Assembly: GCF_001486505.1 (NCBI RefSeq)
Contig: NZ_LN909063.1
Span: forward strand, 1 to 64,000
Length of the DNA: 64,000 bases
Reading direction: 5' to 3'
DNA from: Paenibacillus rubinfantis
Lineage (GTDB): Bacteria > Bacillota > Bacilli > Paenibacillales > Paenibacillaceae
The translations under genes and the position numbers were made by a program. This document shows positions 19,733 to 29,605 of this stretch, in pieces (positions within the stretch are counted from its first letter, which is position 1; each line of letters starts with the position of its first letter). The notes beneath the pieces were generated by a model. The model did not search any database. It was not told where the DNA came from and worked only from the letters and a program-made list of their open reading frames with translations.

Positions 19733-21112
19733 ATGCTTAGCGATACAATTGCAGCAATATCGACGGCGGTGGGTGAAAGCGGCATCGCCGTGATCCGCGT
19801 CAGCGGGCCGGAGGCTATCGCCGAAGTGGGGCGGCTGTTCCGCGCCAAGACGGCGCTGCCGGAGGCGGAAAGCCATACGGTACACTATGGCTTTATCGTG
19901 GACCCGACGACGGGCGACAAGCTCGAAGAGGTGCTCGTCAGCGTCTTTCGCGCGCCGCGCTCCTTCACCACGGAAGACGTGGTGGAGATTAGCACGCACG
20001 GCGGGATCATCTCCGTCAAACGCGTGATGGACCTGCTGCTCCAGCAGCGCGGCATTCGCCTCGCCGAGCCGGGCGAGTTCACGAAACGCGCGTTCCTAAA
20101 CGGGCGGATCGACCTGTCGCAGGCGGAGGCGGTCATCGACCTGATCCGCTCCAAGTCGGATCGGGCGTTCTCCGTGGCGCTGAAGCAGGTCGAAGGCCAG
20201 CTGTCGCGCCAAATTGGCAAGCTGCGTCATACGCTGATCGAGACGCTGGCGCACATCGAGGTGAACATCGATTATCCGGAGCATGATGTGGAATCGATGA
20301 CGATGACGTTTATCAAGGAGAAGTGTGCGGAGGTGTCGGAAGGCATCGACGTGCTGCTGAAGACGGCGGAGCAGGGCAAGATTTTGCGCGAGGGGATTAC
20401 GACGGCGATCGTGGGTCGCCCGAATGTTGGCAAATCCTCGCTGATGAACGCCCTGGCCCGCGAAAATAAAGCGATCGTCACCGACATCCCGGGCACCACC
20501 CGGGACGTGATTGAGGAATATGTGACGATCAATAACATTCCGCTGAAGCTGCTCGACACGGCAGGGATCCGCGAGACGATGGACGTCGTTGAGCAGATCG
20601 GCGTGGAGCGCTCCAAAGCGGCGGTGAGCGAAGCGGACCTGATTCTGCTCGTGCTCAACAGCGCCAAGGCGCTGCATGAGGACGAAATCGCGTTGATGGA
20701 GCAACTGAAAGGGCGGTCCACGATCGTTCTGCTAAATAAGATTGATTTACCGCAGCAGTTGGATCGAGAGGTGGTCCGGCGTTATTTTTCCGAGGAAGCG
20801 ATCGTCGAATTGTCGGTCAAAACGGAGGAAGGGCTGGATCATCTGGAGGAGGCGATCGCCAATCTATTCTTTGGCGGGAAGCTGGAGTCGAATGACCTGA
20901 CGTATGTCAGCAACGTCCGGCATATCGCTTTGCTGAAGAAGGCCAAGCAGTCGCTGGCAGATGCTTATGAAGCGGCGGATAGCGGCATTCCGATCGATAT
21001 TTTGCAGATTGACGTGCGGTACGCATGGGAGCACCTGGGCGAGGTGATTGGGGATTCGGCACCGGATGCGTTGATCGATCAGATTTTCTCGCAATTTTGT
21101 TTGGGGAAATAA
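19733..21112 (+). CDS. mnmE: tRNA modification GTPase MnmE
   Basis: MnmE is a 459-aa GTPase that, with MnmG, adds carboxymethylaminomethyl (or aminomethyl) groups to the wobble uridine of certain tRNAs. It has an N-terminal folate-binding domain, an inserted G domain with [14 protein letters not shown] (about 224-237), DTAG and NKID, and the conserved C-terminal FCLGK ending with the catalytic cysteine. The ATG at 19733 lies six bases after GAGGTG; a GTG three codons upstream is less likely. Its partner mnmG follows. Confidence 0.97.
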   Translation: MLSDTIAAISTAVGESGIAVIRVSGPEAIAEVGRLFRAKTALPEAESHTVHYGFIVDPTTGDKLEEVLVSVFRAPRSFTTEDVVEISTHGGIISVKRVMDLLLQQRGIRLAEPGEFTKRAFLNGRIDLSQAEAVIDLIRSKSDRAFSVALKQVEGQLSRQIGKLRHTLIETLAHIEVNIDYPEHDVESMTMTFIKEKCAEVSEGIDVLLKTAEQGKILREGITTAIVGRPNVGKSSLMNALARENKAIVTDIPGTTRDVIEEYVTINNIPLKLLDTAGIRETMDVVEQIGVERSKAAVSEADLILLVLNSAKALHEDEIALMEQLKGRSTIVLLNKIDLPQQLDREVVRRYFSEEAIVELSVKTEEGLDHLEEAIANLFFGGKLESNDLTYVSNVRHIALLKKAKQSLADAYEAADSGIPIDILQIDVRYAWEHLGEVIGDSAPDALIDQIFSQFCLGK

Positions 21113-21199
21113 GCGGCCTCTGGTATCAGGGGCGCTTGTTCATGGTATGATGTTACGGATAGAGTTTGAAGGGTACAGGGTAAAGGAGGTTGGAGATAG

Positions 21200-23086
21200 A
21201 TGAGCTACGTTGCCGGAAACTATGAGGTGATCGTGGTTGGCGCAGGGCACGCAGGCTGCGAGGCGGCATTAGCTGCAGCGCGGATGGGATGCCGGACGCT
21301 GATGGTCACGATTAATTTGGATATGGTTGCTTTTATGCCGTGTAATCCTTCGATTGGGGGTCCGGCCAAAGGCCACGTCGTACGCGAGGTGGATGCCTTG
21401 GGCGGCGAAATGGGCCGCAATATCGACAAAACGTTCATCCAAATGCGGATGTTAAATACCGGGAAAGGCCCGGCCGTACATGCGCTGCGCGCGCAGGCGG
21501 ATAAGTTCTTGTATCAACATGCCATGAAGGAAACGATGGAGAAGGAGCCGAACCTGACGATGCTTCAGGGGATGGTTGAGGAGCTCATCGTGGAAGACGG
21601 GCAGTGCGTTGGTGTCATTACGAAGACCGGTGCGGAGTATCGCGCGAAAGCGGTGGTACTGACCACGGGAACGTATCTGCGTGGCAAAATCATTATGGGC
21701 GAGCTGATGTACGAGAGTGGTCCCAATAACCAACAGCCGTCGGTGCGCCTCTCGCAAAACTTGAAGGAGCTGGGCTTTGAGCTCGTTCGCTTCAAGACGG
21801 GAACGCCGCCGCGGGTGCATAAGGACTCGATCGACTTCTCGCAAACGGAAATTCAACCGGGGGATGAGAAGCCGAAGTTTTTTTCGTATGAAACCAAAGA
21901 ATCGGACAATGAGCAGCTGCCTTGCTGGTTGACATATACCTCTGAGGAAACGCACAAGATTATTACGGACAACCTGGATCGGGCTCCGATGTTTTCCGGC
22001 GTGATTGAAGGCACCGGTCCCCGGTACTGTCCGTCCATCGAGGACAAAATCGTACGGTTTAGCGATAAACCAAAGCATCAAATCTTCCTGGAGCCGGAAG
22101 GCAAAAATACGTCGGAGTATTATGTGCAGGGCTTCTCCACCAGCATGCCGGAAGAGGTTCAGTTAAAAATGCTGCGCTCCGTTCCGGGACTGCAAAATGT
22201 CCAAATGATGCGGACCGGCTATGCGATCGAATATGATGCGGTTGTGCCAACCCAGCTATGGCCTTCGCTGGAGACGAAACGATTACCTGGCCTGTTTACG
22301 GCGGGGCAAATCAACGGAACCTCCGGTTACGAGGAAGCGGCGGGACAAGGCATTATGGCCGGGATCAACGCCGCTCGTAAGGTCCAAGGTAAAGAGCCGG
22401 TTGTACTAGATCGCTCCCAAGGCTACATTGGCGTTCTAATCGACGATTTGGTGACGAAGGGAACCAATGAGCCTTATCGCTTGCTGACATCACGCGCCGA
22501 ATATCGGTTGCTGCTCCGCCATGACAACGCGGATTTGCGTCTGACGCCGCTGGGTCATGAAATCGGGTTGATCTCGGAAGAGCGGTATGCGCGGTTTTTG
22601 GATAAGAAGCAGAAGGTGGAGCAGGAGATTGAACGATTGAAGGCTACAAAAATTCGACCTGTTGAAATTAACCCGCTGCTTGAATCGATTGGCTCCGCGC
22701 CCATTCAGGATGGAAGCAATCTGCTTACGATTTTGCGGCGTCCGGAAGTGACGTATGCGCATATCGCTTCAATTTCTCCGTCCGAGTTGGAACTCGATGA
22801 AGAGATGCAGGAGCAAGTGGAGATCCAGATCAAGTATGCCGGTTATATTGAGAAGCAATTGATCCATGTTGAAAGATTACAAAAAATGGAAAAGAAAAAG
22901 ATTCCGGAAACGATCAACTATGATGATATTCAAGGTCTGGCCATCGAAGCGCGGCAAAAGCTGTCCAAGATTCGCCCGATCTCGATTGGGCAAGCCTCCC
23001 GGATTTCGGGGGTTACGCCGGCGGACATCTCCATTTTGCTGGTGTATCTAGAGCATTATAACCGGGTCACGGCTGCAGGAGGGTAA
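21200..23086 (+). CDS. mnmG: tRNA uridine-5-carboxymethylaminomethyl modification enzyme MnmG (GidA)
   Basis: MnmG is a 628-aa FAD-dependent partner of MnmE. The N-terminal dinucleotide-binding motif is [19 protein letters not shown], followed by the GidA signature [17 protein letters not shown] (about 54-70). A second signature lies at about residues 370-395 ([17 protein letters not shown]). The C-terminal helical domain binds MnmE. AAAGGAGG precedes the ATG. rsmG begins four bases after its stop. Confidence 0.98.
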   Translation: MSYVAGNYEVIVVGAGHAGCEAALAAARMGCRTLMVTINLDMVAFMPCNPSIGGPAKGHVVREVDALGGEMGRNIDKTFIQMRMLNTGKGPAVHALRAQADKFLYQHAMKETMEKEPNLTMLQGMVEELIVEDGQCVGVITKTGAEYRAKAVVLTTGTYLRGKIIMGELMYESGPNNQQPSVRLSQNLKELGFELVRFKTGTPPRVHKDSIDFSQTEIQPGDEKPKFFSYETKESDNEQLPCWLTYTSEETHKIITDNLDRAPMFSGVIEGTGPRYCPSIEDKIVRFSDKPKHQIFLEPEGKNTSEYYVQGFSTSMPEEVQLKMLRSVPGLQNVQMMRTGYAIEYDAVVPTQLWPSLETKRLPGLFTAGQINGTSGYEEAAGQGIMAGINAARKVQGKEPVVLDRSQGYIGVLIDDLVTKGTNEPYRLLTSRAEYRLLLRHDNADLRLTPLGHEIGLISEERYARFLDKKQKVEQEIERLKATKIRPVEINPLLESIGSAPIQDGSNLLTILRRPEVTYAHIASISPSELELDEEMQEQVEIQIKYAGYIEKQLIHVERLQKMEKKKIPETINYDDIQGLAIEARQKLSKIRPISIGQASRISGVTPADISILLVYLEHYNRVTAAGG

Positions 23087-23089
23087 CCA

Positions 23090-23812
23090 TTGGATTCAAT
23101 ACAAGCCCAGTTTTGCACGTTGCTTCAGGCTCATGGCATTCAGGTATCGGAGGAGCAGTTGAAGCAATTCGAACGTTATTATGAAATATTGGTTGAATGG
23201 AATGAAAAGATGAACCTCACCGGGATTACTGAACGGGAGCAGGTTTATATTAAACATTTCTACGACTCAATCAGCTTGGCTTTTCATGTCCCGATGGGGG
23301 AGATGGGATCCATGGCGGATATCGGCTCTGGAGCGGGATTTCCCGGCATTCCCTTAAAAATTTGTTTCCCGCATTTGCAGCTCACGATCGTGGATTCATT
23401 GAACAAACGGATCCAGTTTTTGCAGCATGTGGTCAATGAATTGGGATTATCACAGGTCCGTTTGCTGCATGGACGTGCGGAGGATTTAGCGCGACAGGAA
23501 GAACTTCGGGACGGCTTTGATCTGGTTACCGCTCGAGCTGTTGCCCGTATGGCGGTACTTAACGAGTTTTGTCTGCCGTTTGCGAAACCCGGCGGATTAT
23601 TTGTAGCCATGAAGGGCAGTAATCCGGCGGATGAAATTAAGGAAGCGGCCCGCAGCTTATCCGAGTTGAAGGGAAAGTGGGTCCGCACGCCAAAGTTCCA
23701 ACTTCCACTGGATCAATCGGAACGTCATTTGGTGATTATCCAAAAGACAGCACCTACGCCTAAAAAGTACCCTAGAAAAGCGGGAACACCGGCCAAAACG
23801 CCGTTGGTATAA
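23090..23812 (+). CDS. rsmG: 16S rRNA (guanine-N7) methyltransferase RsmG (GidB)
   Basis: RsmG is a 240-aa SAM-dependent enzyme that methylates G527 (E. coli numbering) of 16S rRNA. The SAM motif is ADIGSGAGFPGIPLKI (about 75-90). The start is TTG at 23090, with AGGAGGG in the end of mnmG. The C-terminal tail is short, basic and proline-rich. Loss of this enzyme is known to give low-level streptomycin resistance. Confidence 0.96.
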   Translation: MDSIQAQFCTLLQAHGIQVSEEQLKQFERYYEILVEWNEKMNLTGITEREQVYIKHFYDSISLAFHVPMGEMGSMADIGSGAGFPGIPLKICFPHLQLTIVDSLNKRIQFLQHVVNELGLSQVRLLHGRAEDLARQEELRDGFDLVTARAVARMAVLNEFCLPFAKPGGLFVAMKGSNPADEIKEAARSLSELKGKWVRTPKFQLPLDQSERHLVIIQKTAPTPKKYPRKAGTPAKTPLV

Positions 23813-23824
23813 GGGTTAACCTAT

Positions 23825-23875
23825 ATCTCCTTAGCAAAATGTTCCACGTGAAACATAGCTAAGGAGATTTTTTTG
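23825..23875 (+). terminator. Terminator after rsmG with parS in its loop
   Basis: ATCTCCTTAGC (23825-23835) pairs with GCTAAGGAGAT (23858-23868), followed by seven T. The 22-nt loop contains the entire parS palindrome, which can extend the hairpin. The remaining gap to noc (to 24123) has two small hairpins, TCATCC/GGGATGA (24056-24072) and TAAGGC/GCCTTA (24077-24091), and no gene. Confidence 0.88.
23840..23855 (+). other. parS centromere site 1
   Basis: TGTTCCACGTGAAACA is an exact match to the 16-bp Bacillota parS site bound by ParB. It lies between rsmG and noc, about 12 kb from the unwinding element. Confidence 0.97.
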
Positions 23876-24123
23876 TCTTTTGAACGGTAAATCTATCTTC
23901 TTTTCTATAACTTCTCTAAATTAGAGAATAGGATTATAGAGGAAAAAGTGGTAGAATAGATATATCGGGTTTGTTAAGGGTTTAGATACTAAAAACCAAG
24001 CAGATTTGGTGGGTATGTAACGCTTAATGAACAATGCATTTCGTTTAGCGCAATGTCATCCCGCGGGGATGATCCGTAAGGCTTGGCCTTATGTCACTAT
24101 GAAACTAGGTGGTAATTGACGGA

Positions 24124-24948
24124 ATGAAAGAACAATTTTCTAAATTGTTTGGGTTAACCGAACGAAGCAGCGGAGATGAAGTTAGACAAATTCCGGTGGA
24201 GGAAATTGTCGGCAGTCCTTATCAGCCGCGAACGATCTTTGACGACGAGAAAATCGATGAGCTATGCCAGACGATTCGTACGCATGGTGTGATTCAACCG
24301 ATTGTCGTTCGTTACCGGAATGAGAAGTATGAAATTATTGCCGGAGAGCGTCGCTGGCGAGCCGTCAAAAAGCTAGGTCTGGAATCTATTCCTGCGATCT
24401 TACGCGACTTCAACGATTCGCAAGCGGCATCGATCGCTTTGATCGAAAATCTTCAAAGAGAAGGGTTGACCTCGATTGAAGAGGCGATGGCTTACCAAAA
24501 CCTGATTGATTTACATCAGCTGACCCAAGAGAGCTTGGCTCAACGACTTGGAAAGAATCAATCGACGATCGCCAACAAAATCAGACTTTTGCAGCTTCCT
24601 GAGGAAGTGAAAACAGCGCTGATGGAACGGAAAATTACAGAACGTCATGCGCGTGCTTTGCTTTCTTTAGATTCGGTAGAACTGCAGTTAAAGGTTTTGG
24701 GCGAAATTATCAGTAAAGAGCTGAATGTGAAACAAACAGAAGCACGTATCGCCTTCTACAAGGAAGTCGCTAAAAACAAGAAGTCCCCATCGAAACGGAT
24801 CTCCTTTACAAAGGATGTTCGACTTGCCTTAAATACGATTCGCCAGTCGATCGATATGGTTACAGGGTCGGGCTTGCAGATCAAAACGGAAGAGAAGGAT
24901 CATGAAGATCATTATGAAATTGTGATTCAAATTCCGAAACGTTCATAA
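24124..24948 (+). CDS. noc: Nucleoid occlusion protein Noc
   Basis: Noc is a 274-aa ParB-like CTP-dependent DNA-binding protein that prevents division over the chromosome. It has the N-terminal amphipathic membrane-targeting start [11 protein letters not shown], the CTP-binding motifs GERRWRAV and [10 protein letters not shown], and the helix-turn-helix [19 protein letters not shown]. The position next to rsmG and before parAB and the N-terminal sequence separate it from ParB. The ATG at 24124 gives that typical start; a GTG five codons upstream is open. The Noc-binding site ATTTCCCGGGAAAT was not found in this window. Confidence 0.93.
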   Translation: MKEQFSKLFGLTERSSGDEVRQIPVEEIVGSPYQPRTIFDDEKIDELCQTIRTHGVIQPIVVRYRNEKYEIIAGERRWRAVKKLGLESIPAILRDFNDSQAASIALIENLQREGLTSIEEAMAYQNLIDLHQLTQESLAQRLGKNQSTIANKIRLLQLPEEVKTALMERKITERHARALLSLDSVELQLKVLGEIISKELNVKQTEARIAFYKEVAKNKKSPSKRISFTKDVRLALNTIRQSIDMVTGSGLQIKTEEKDHEDHYEIVIQIPKRS

Positions 24949-24957
24949 ATTCACTCG

Positions 24958-24995
24958 CTGACCCTAACCGCGAGGTTGCAGGTCAGCTTCTTTTT
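24958..24995 (+). terminator. Terminator of noc
   Basis: GCTGACC (24958-24964) pairs with GGTCAGC (24981-24987), followed by TTCTTTTT. An inner CGCGAGG-type pairing may extend the stem. Confidence 0.75.
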
Positions 24996-25032
24996 CGGCT
25001 TAGGACGGAGTTGTCGAACGCGGTATCGTTTA

Positions 25033-25052
25033 ATTATCCACATGTGGATAAT
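25033..25052. promoter_or_regulatory. Inverted pair of perfect DnaA boxes before parA
   Basis: TTATCCACA (25034-25042) is immediately followed by its reverse complement TGTGGATAA (25043-25051), making a perfect 20-bp palindrome. It lies about 140 nt upstream of parA in the noc-parA gap. Either DnaA binds here or the sequence is an operator that resembles DnaA boxes. Confidence 0.75.
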
Positions 25053-25189
25053 CCATGACATGTATTGAATTGAGATCGACCGGCAGGTGTATTCACCACG
25101 CATTGCTTTAGGTCTTTTTGTAGAGGCAGCCTAGAATGCGTTCATGAGTACTACAAAGAGATTCTTCTATTATATTGAGGTGAACTGGA

Positions 25190-25951
25190 TTGTCTAAAAT
25201 CATAGCCATAGCGAACCAAAAGGGGGGCGTCGGCAAAACGACGACTTCCGTCAATTTGGGAGCAGGACTCGCGGCCATTGGGAAAAAGGTACTGCTGATC
25301 GATATTGACCCCCAGGGGAATACGACAAGTGGTGTTGGCATTAATAAAGCGGATGTGGCGAATTGCATCTACGATGTATTGATTAATGAGGTACATCCAA
25401 AGGAAGCAATCGCACATACGGAAATCGAAAATTTGCATATCATTCCGGCTACGATCCAATTGGCCGGTGCTGAAATTGAGTTGGTTCCAACGATTTCTCG
25501 TGAAGTGAGGCTAAAGAAATCGTTACAACCGATTCGTCATTTATACGATTATATCTTGATTGATTGCCCGCCATCACTTGGCATTTTGACGATCAATTCC
25601 TTGACCGCCGCAGATTCCGTACTTATTCCTATTCAGTGCGAATATTACGCTTTGGAAGGACTGAGCCAACTGCTTAACACAGTACGCTTGGTTCAAAAGC
25701 ATTTGAACACATCCCTGCAAATCGAAGGGGTGCTGTTAACGATGTTTGATGCTAGAACGAACCTGGGGATTCAGGTCATTGAAGAGGTTAAAAAATATTT
25801 TCAACAGAAGGTGTACAAGACGGTTATTCCGCGTAATGTGCGGTTAAGCGAAGCGCCGTCCCATGGGCAATCCATAATTACGTATGACCCTCGTTCGAAG
25901 GGCGCGGAAGTTTATCTTGAGTTGGCAAAGGAAGTGGTATCTTATGAATAA
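25190..25951 (+). CDS. parA: Chromosome partitioning ATPase ParA (Soj)
   Basis: This 253-aa Walker-type ATPase has the deviant Walker [19 protein letters not shown] (about 11-28), switch region [11 protein letters not shown] and Walker [12 protein letters not shown]. Soj/ParA binds DNA as an ATP dimer, works with ParB at parS in origin segregation, and in B. subtilis also controls DnaA. The TTG start follows TGAGGTG at six bases. Its stop overlaps the parB start by eight bases. Confidence 0.97.
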   Translation: MSKIIAIANQKGGVGKTTTSVNLGAGLAAIGKKVLLIDIDPQGNTTSGVGINKADVANCIYDVLINEVHPKEAIAHTEIENLHIIPATIQLAGAEIELVPTISREVRLKKSLQPIRHLYDYILIDCPPSLGILTINSLTAADSVLIPIQCEYYALEGLSQLLNTVRLVQKHLNTSLQIEGVLLTMFDARTNLGIQVIEEVKKYFQQKVYKTVIPRNVRLSEAPSHGQSIITYDPRSKGAEVYLELAKEVVSYE

Positions 25952-26783
25952 ACGTCTGGGCAAGGGATTAGATGCCCTGATCCCCGCGCTTTCCATCCAG
26001 GATGATGATAAGGTAATTGAAATCCCGCTTAATCAGCTTCGCGCCAACCCTTACCAACCACGGAAAACCTTTGATGAAGAGGCTATACGGGAATTGGCCG
26101 AATCGATTCGGCAGCACGGGGTTATTCAACCGATTATTGTACGCAGCGTACTCAAAGGGTATGAAATCATCGCTGGGGAACGGCGGTTCCGTGCTTCACA
26201 ATTCTGTGGTAATGCGACGATCCCGGCGGTTGTGCGGAGCTTCTCGGACCAGCAGGTCATGGAAATTGCGCTCATTGAAAACCTGCAACGTGAGAATTTA
26301 AATGCTATGGAAGTGGCTGTAGCTTATCAAGGGTTAATGGATCAATTCCAGTTAACGCAAGAAGAGCTTTCGATGAAGGTAGGAAAGTCCCGTTCTCATA
26401 TTGCTAACTTTTTACGATTGTTGTCCTTACCGGAGGAAGTAAAAGACTATGTTTCACGTGGAACATTATCTATGGGACATGCTCGGGCATTGGTTGGACT
26501 CAAGGATCCGGCAACGATTAAACAGTTGGCAAAACAGTGTATCGACCATGAGTGGAGCGTTCGCGATTTGGAGGATGCGGTTCAACAACTGGATCGCAAG
26601 AAGCAAGAGAAAACCAAAGCTGCGGGCAAGAAACGGGATCCTTATATTGAGGAAGTCGAAGAGAGCTTGCGTGAACGATATAAGACAACGGTCAAAATTA
26701 AGGCAAACAAAGATAAGGGTAAAATTGAAATCAACTATTATAGCCAGCAGGATTTGCAACGATTGCTTGATATGCTGAACTAA
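25944..26783 (+). CDS. parB: Chromosome partitioning protein ParB (Spo0J)
   Basis: This 279-aa CTPase clamp binds parS and spreads along DNA, recruiting SMC. It starts [16 protein letters not shown] and shows the ParA-interacting N terminus, the CTP motifs GERRFRAS and [10 protein letters not shown], the helix-turn-helix around [19 protein letters not shown], and the C-terminal dimer domain. The frame runs further upstream, but the ATG at 25944 gives the conserved start and overlaps parA. A parS site lies inside the coding sequence, as in B. subtilis spo0J. A large inverted repeat (26793-26805 with 26845-26857) follows the gene. Confidence 0.97.
   Translation: MNKRLGKGLDALIPALSIQDDDKVIEIPLNQLRANPYQPRKTFDEEAIRELAESIRQHGVIQPIIVRSVLKGYEIIAGERRFRASQFCGNATIPAVVRSFSDQQVMEIALIENLQRENLNAMEVAVAYQGLMDQFQLTQEELSMKVGKSRSHIANFLRLLSLPEEVKDYVSRGTLSMGHARALVGLKDPATIKQLAKQCIDHEWSVRDLEDAVQQLDRKKQEKTKAAGKKRDPYIEEVEESLRERYKTTVKIKANKDKGKIEINYYSQQDLQRLLDMLN
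26450..26465 (-). other. parS centromere site 2 (inside parB)
   Basis: TGTTTCACGTGGAACA is an exact parS in reverse orientation. It encodes part of CFTRGT-like codons in the ParB HTH region (YVSRGTLS) and coincides with the parS position in B. subtilis spo0J. Confidence 0.97.
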
Positions 26784-26890
26784 TGATAAATGAAATGACA
26801 TATCCACCTTTTGCTAGCCTACAGGAAAGGGCTTAAGAAAGAAGGGTATGTCATTTCTTGGTTGTCATCTGATACCCAAGGAGGGAATCG

Positions 26891-28051
26891 TTGTTGCGCG
26901 AAACGAAATCGGTCATCTACCTGGATCATGCAGCTACATCTTGGCCAAAACCTCCTAGGGTAGGAGAAGTTATGTTGGAAATACTAAACGGACCAGCCGC
27001 CAATGCCGGACGTGGAAATCATGGGATGGCGCTGCAAGCGGGAAGGGTACTGTACGACACCCGGGTTAAGCTTGCAAGATTGTTTGGAGTTTCCAATCCA
27101 AATGATATTGTGTTCACATCAAACGCAACCTCGGCCTTAAATTTAGCAATTAAGGGTTGGTTAAAGCCGGGGGATCATGTTGTGGCTACAACCGTCGAAC
27201 ATAATTCGGTTAGACGTCCATTAGAGTTTTTAAAGCGAACGATAGGGATCCAAGTGGATTATGCTGAGGTGGACCGCCAGGGTCAATTAGATTTACGGCA
27301 GGTGGAGAAACTTTTTAACCCCCGTACACGTTTACTAGTATGCTCCCATAGTTCAAATTTGCTCGGATGTATTTTGCCAGTTCAAGAGTTAAGCCGGATG
27401 GCTCATGCGAATGGAGCTGTAATTTTGGTGGATGCTGCACAGACGGCCGGGTGTTATCCGGTGAACGTGCAGGATCTGGGGATTGATTTGCTTGCTTTTC
27501 CAGGGCATAAAAGCTTGCTGGGTCCGCAAGGAACAGGGGGGCTTTATATTCATCCGGACATTGACCTAGAGCCGCTTCTACATGGAGGGACTGGCAGTCA
27601 ATCGGAGGAAAGCGAACAACCCTCCGTACGACCTGATCGTTACGAGGCTGGGACAGCAAATACACCGGGGATCGCCGGATTAGGCGCCGGCGTAGAGACA
27701 GTACTGGAACGCGGCGTGGAGCAAATCCATCGCCGGGAATGGGAACTCACGCAATATTTAATGAAGGAACTACAGGGAATCCCTGGGGTTCATTTGATCG
27801 GTCCTGAACTGGGACAGCCCCGGACAGGTATCGTATCGTTTACGATTGAGGGGCGTGATGCCTCTGAAATTGCATTTAAGCTGGACAGGGAATATGGGAT
27901 CGCTGTTCGTGCCGGGTATCATTGTACACCGTTGGGCCACCAAACCGCTGGAACTTTACAAGGCGGAGCCGTCCGAGCCAGCGTGGGGGATATGACGACA
28001 GAGGCAGAGCTTCAAGTTTTGATCCAGGCAATCTTAAACCTAATCAATTGA
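26891..28051 (+). CDS. Class V aminotransferase / cysteine desulfurase-like protein
   Basis: This is a 386-aa PLP-dependent enzyme of fold type I, class V. Visible features are YLDHAATSWPKPP at the N terminus, TVEHNSVRRPLEF, the PLP aspartate in ILVDAAQTAG, and the Schiff-base lysine in AFPGHKSLLGPQGTGG (about 202-217). A cysteine in the late active-site loop (AGYHCTPLGH) fits cysteine desulfurases that mobilise sulfur from L-cysteine. The start is TTG (26891 or 26894) after AAGGAGGG. It stands between parB and a DUF4446 gene, so context gives no pathway. A selenocysteine-lyase-like role is also possible. Confidence 0.85.
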   Translation: MLRETKSVIYLDHAATSWPKPPRVGEVMLEILNGPAANAGRGNHGMALQAGRVLYDTRVKLARLFGVSNPNDIVFTSNATSALNLAIKGWLKPGDHVVATTVEHNSVRRPLEFLKRTIGIQVDYAEVDRQGQLDLRQVEKLFNPRTRLLVCSHSSNLLGCILPVQELSRMAHANGAVILVDAAQTAGCYPVNVQDLGIDLLAFPGHKSLLGPQGTGGLYIHPDIDLEPLLHGGTGSQSEESEQPSVRPDRYEAGTANTPGIAGLGAGVETVLERGVEQIHRREWELTQYLMKELQGIPGVHLIGPELGQPRTGIVSFTIEGRDASEIAFKLDREYGIAVRAGYHCTPLGHQTAGTLQGGAVRASVGDMTTEAELQVLIQAILNLIN

Positions 28052-28079
28052 TTTCAAGCACAGAGGAGTAGACAGTCGC

Positions 28080-28601
28080 ATGCGGGAATGGAATGATCTC
28101 ATCTTTGAGCAATTAAGCTGGATCGTTGGAGGTTTAATTCTCCTGATCCTATGGCTGTTGATTTGGAATTTGATCCAAGGAAGCAAGTTGCGCAAGATGA
28201 AGAAAAGATACGAACTGATGATGAAGGGTGCCGGCGTAGAAGATCTGGAAAGCCTGTTGATCGATTTAAAAATGCAGCAGGGCAAAATCGAAGACCTCCA
28301 GGAACAGCAAGGACAGCAGTTGGCTGAAATTCGAAAATGGTTGCCTTTACAAAAATCGAAAATCGCCATCAAACGTTATAATGCATTCGGCGAAAAGGGG
28401 AACGATTTAAGTTTCTCGATCGCGTTTGTGAATGATCAGCAGGATGGCGTGGTTCTCACGGGTCTTTATAATCGCGATGGTTCTTTTGTGTACGCCAAGG
28501 GATTAGAGAAAGGGGAGTCGTCGCATGCGCTCTCTCCGGAAGAACGCGAAGCTATAGCTCTCGCCGGGCAAGGGAAAACGACCCCCGGGTCCACTCCTTA
28601 A
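28080..28601 (+). CDS. DUF4446 family protein
   Basis: This 173-aa protein has one N-terminal membrane segment (about 13-32), then a coiled-coil-like stretch (about 40-85) and a compact domain containing KRYNAFGEKGNDLSFSIAF. The family is common in Bacillota and has no assigned function. The arrangement resembles bitopic membrane scaffolds, but that is inference. Its last 50 nt overlap the end of the convergent yyaC gene. Confidence 0.8.
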   Translation: MREWNDLIFEQLSWIVGGLILLILWLLIWNLIQGSKLRKMKKRYELMMKGAGVEDLESLLIDLKMQQGKIEDLQEQQGQQLAEIRKWLPLQKSKIAIKRYNAFGEKGNDLSFSIAFVNDQQDGVVLTGLYNRDGSFVYAKGLEKGESSHALSPEEREAIALAGQGKTTPGSTP

Positions 28602-29160
28602 TTGCGGTATACAGGCAATTCGAGATAATCTCTGAAAGCCGCATGACCAGACTTAGACGTGTATTTTGCAATACGAAGTATTCCATGAAGCCGCCGACAT
28701 TGACGATGCCAGTAAGATGGATATCGCCGACCGGCGGCAATTCTTTATTTACACCTGCGCCGGGACGGAGGGGGCCTTGAACGACTTGAATGGAACCCAC
28801 GCTGGACGTTTGACCGAGGCAGGCATCAATGCTGATAATGTACGGATCTACAAATCGGGAGTGGATCTCCTCTAAGGTCTCTTTTAAATTCATCGCGTGT
28901 ACCGGCTCTTCTAAAGTGCCGTAAAGATAAAAGTGCGAGCTGCGATATTTGGCCAACGCGCTGCCAACCAGGGGACCTAAGCAATCGCCGGTGGAACGGT
29001 CCGTGCCAATGCAGACAATAACGATGTCTTGCCCTGGGGTAACCTGTCCAAAATGCAGAAGCAACCGGTGGATGATCGCCGAATGAATGCCGGGTTCAGT
29101 ATGAGGGATTTTTAAATAAGGAATTTCTTGCCCTGGAACGGTCGGTTGAATCTGTGACAT
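28552..29160 (-). CDS. yyaC: YyaC family sporulation protein (DUF1256, GPR-like fold)
   Basis: This 202-aa protein shows DIVIVCIGTDRSTGDCLGPLVG (residues about 52-73), the conserved core of the YyaC family, which is related in fold to the spore protease GPR and hydrogenase maturation proteases. A conserved acidic residue occurs in IISIDACLG. YyaC is expressed during sporulation in B. subtilis, and its exact role is unsettled. The ATG at 29160 has AAAGGAAG upstream; the longer frame is not needed. It is the only minus-strand gene in this stretch and overlaps DUF4446 tail to tail. Confidence 0.88.
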   Translation of the reverse strand: MSQIQPTVPGQEIPYLKIPHTEPGIHSAIIHRLLLHFGQVTPGQDIVIVCIGTDRSTGDCLGPLVGSALAKYRSSHFYLYGTLEEPVHAMNLKETLEEIHSRFVDPYIISIDACLGQTSSVGSIQVVQGPLRPGAGVNKELPPVGDIHLTGIVNVGGFMEYFVLQNTRLSLVMRLSEIISNCLYTAIKEWTRGSFSLARREL

Positions 29161-29289
29161 GGAATCTTCCTTTCCGAAGAGGATCAAGTGCGTTGATTCG
29201 CACTTCAAAGATTTAGTAGATAGTATATGGAAGAAACGCTTATTATATACTCGTACCAAAGTCTCATTAAGGAAAAGAGGGGAAGCGAA

Positions 29290-29544
29290 GTGGAAGAGGA
29301 ATGGTTGGTGATGGCTTTTGATTCAACTCAGCAGGCACTGCGGGCCGAAATGCTGTTGGAGTACGCAGAAGTAGAGATTGACTTATGTCCCACCCCAAAA
29401 GAAATCACCGCCGGGTGCGCATTATCGATTCGCTTTCCGGAACCCTCGTTAGATACGGTGAAAGGGATTATCACTTCAGAATCGGTAGAGATTCGGGGGA
29501 TTTACTCCCGACAGGGGATGGGCTATGATAGCATCAAGCTATAA
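29290..29544 (+). CDS. DUF3343 family small protein
   Basis: This 84-aa protein matches the DUF3343 pattern: an N-terminal VMAFDSTQQALRAEMLLE, then PTPKEITAGCALSIRF with one conserved cysteine. Related proteins often accompany cysteine desulfurase-like or selenium/sulfur genes, and a class V aminotransferase lies 1.2 kb upstream; a functional link is speculation. The GTG at 29290 follows GAGGGG and is preferred over the upstream ATG at 29227. Confidence 0.8.
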   Translation: MEEEWLVMAFDSTQQALRAEMLLEYAEVEIDLCPTPKEITAGCALSIRFPEPSLDTVKGIITSESVEIRGIYSRQGMGYDSIKL

Positions 29545-29605
29545 ACCCTGAGAGGGATCGATTGTTTATGTGATGAAATCTGAATCTGAAAAAGGATTGA
29601 TAGAT

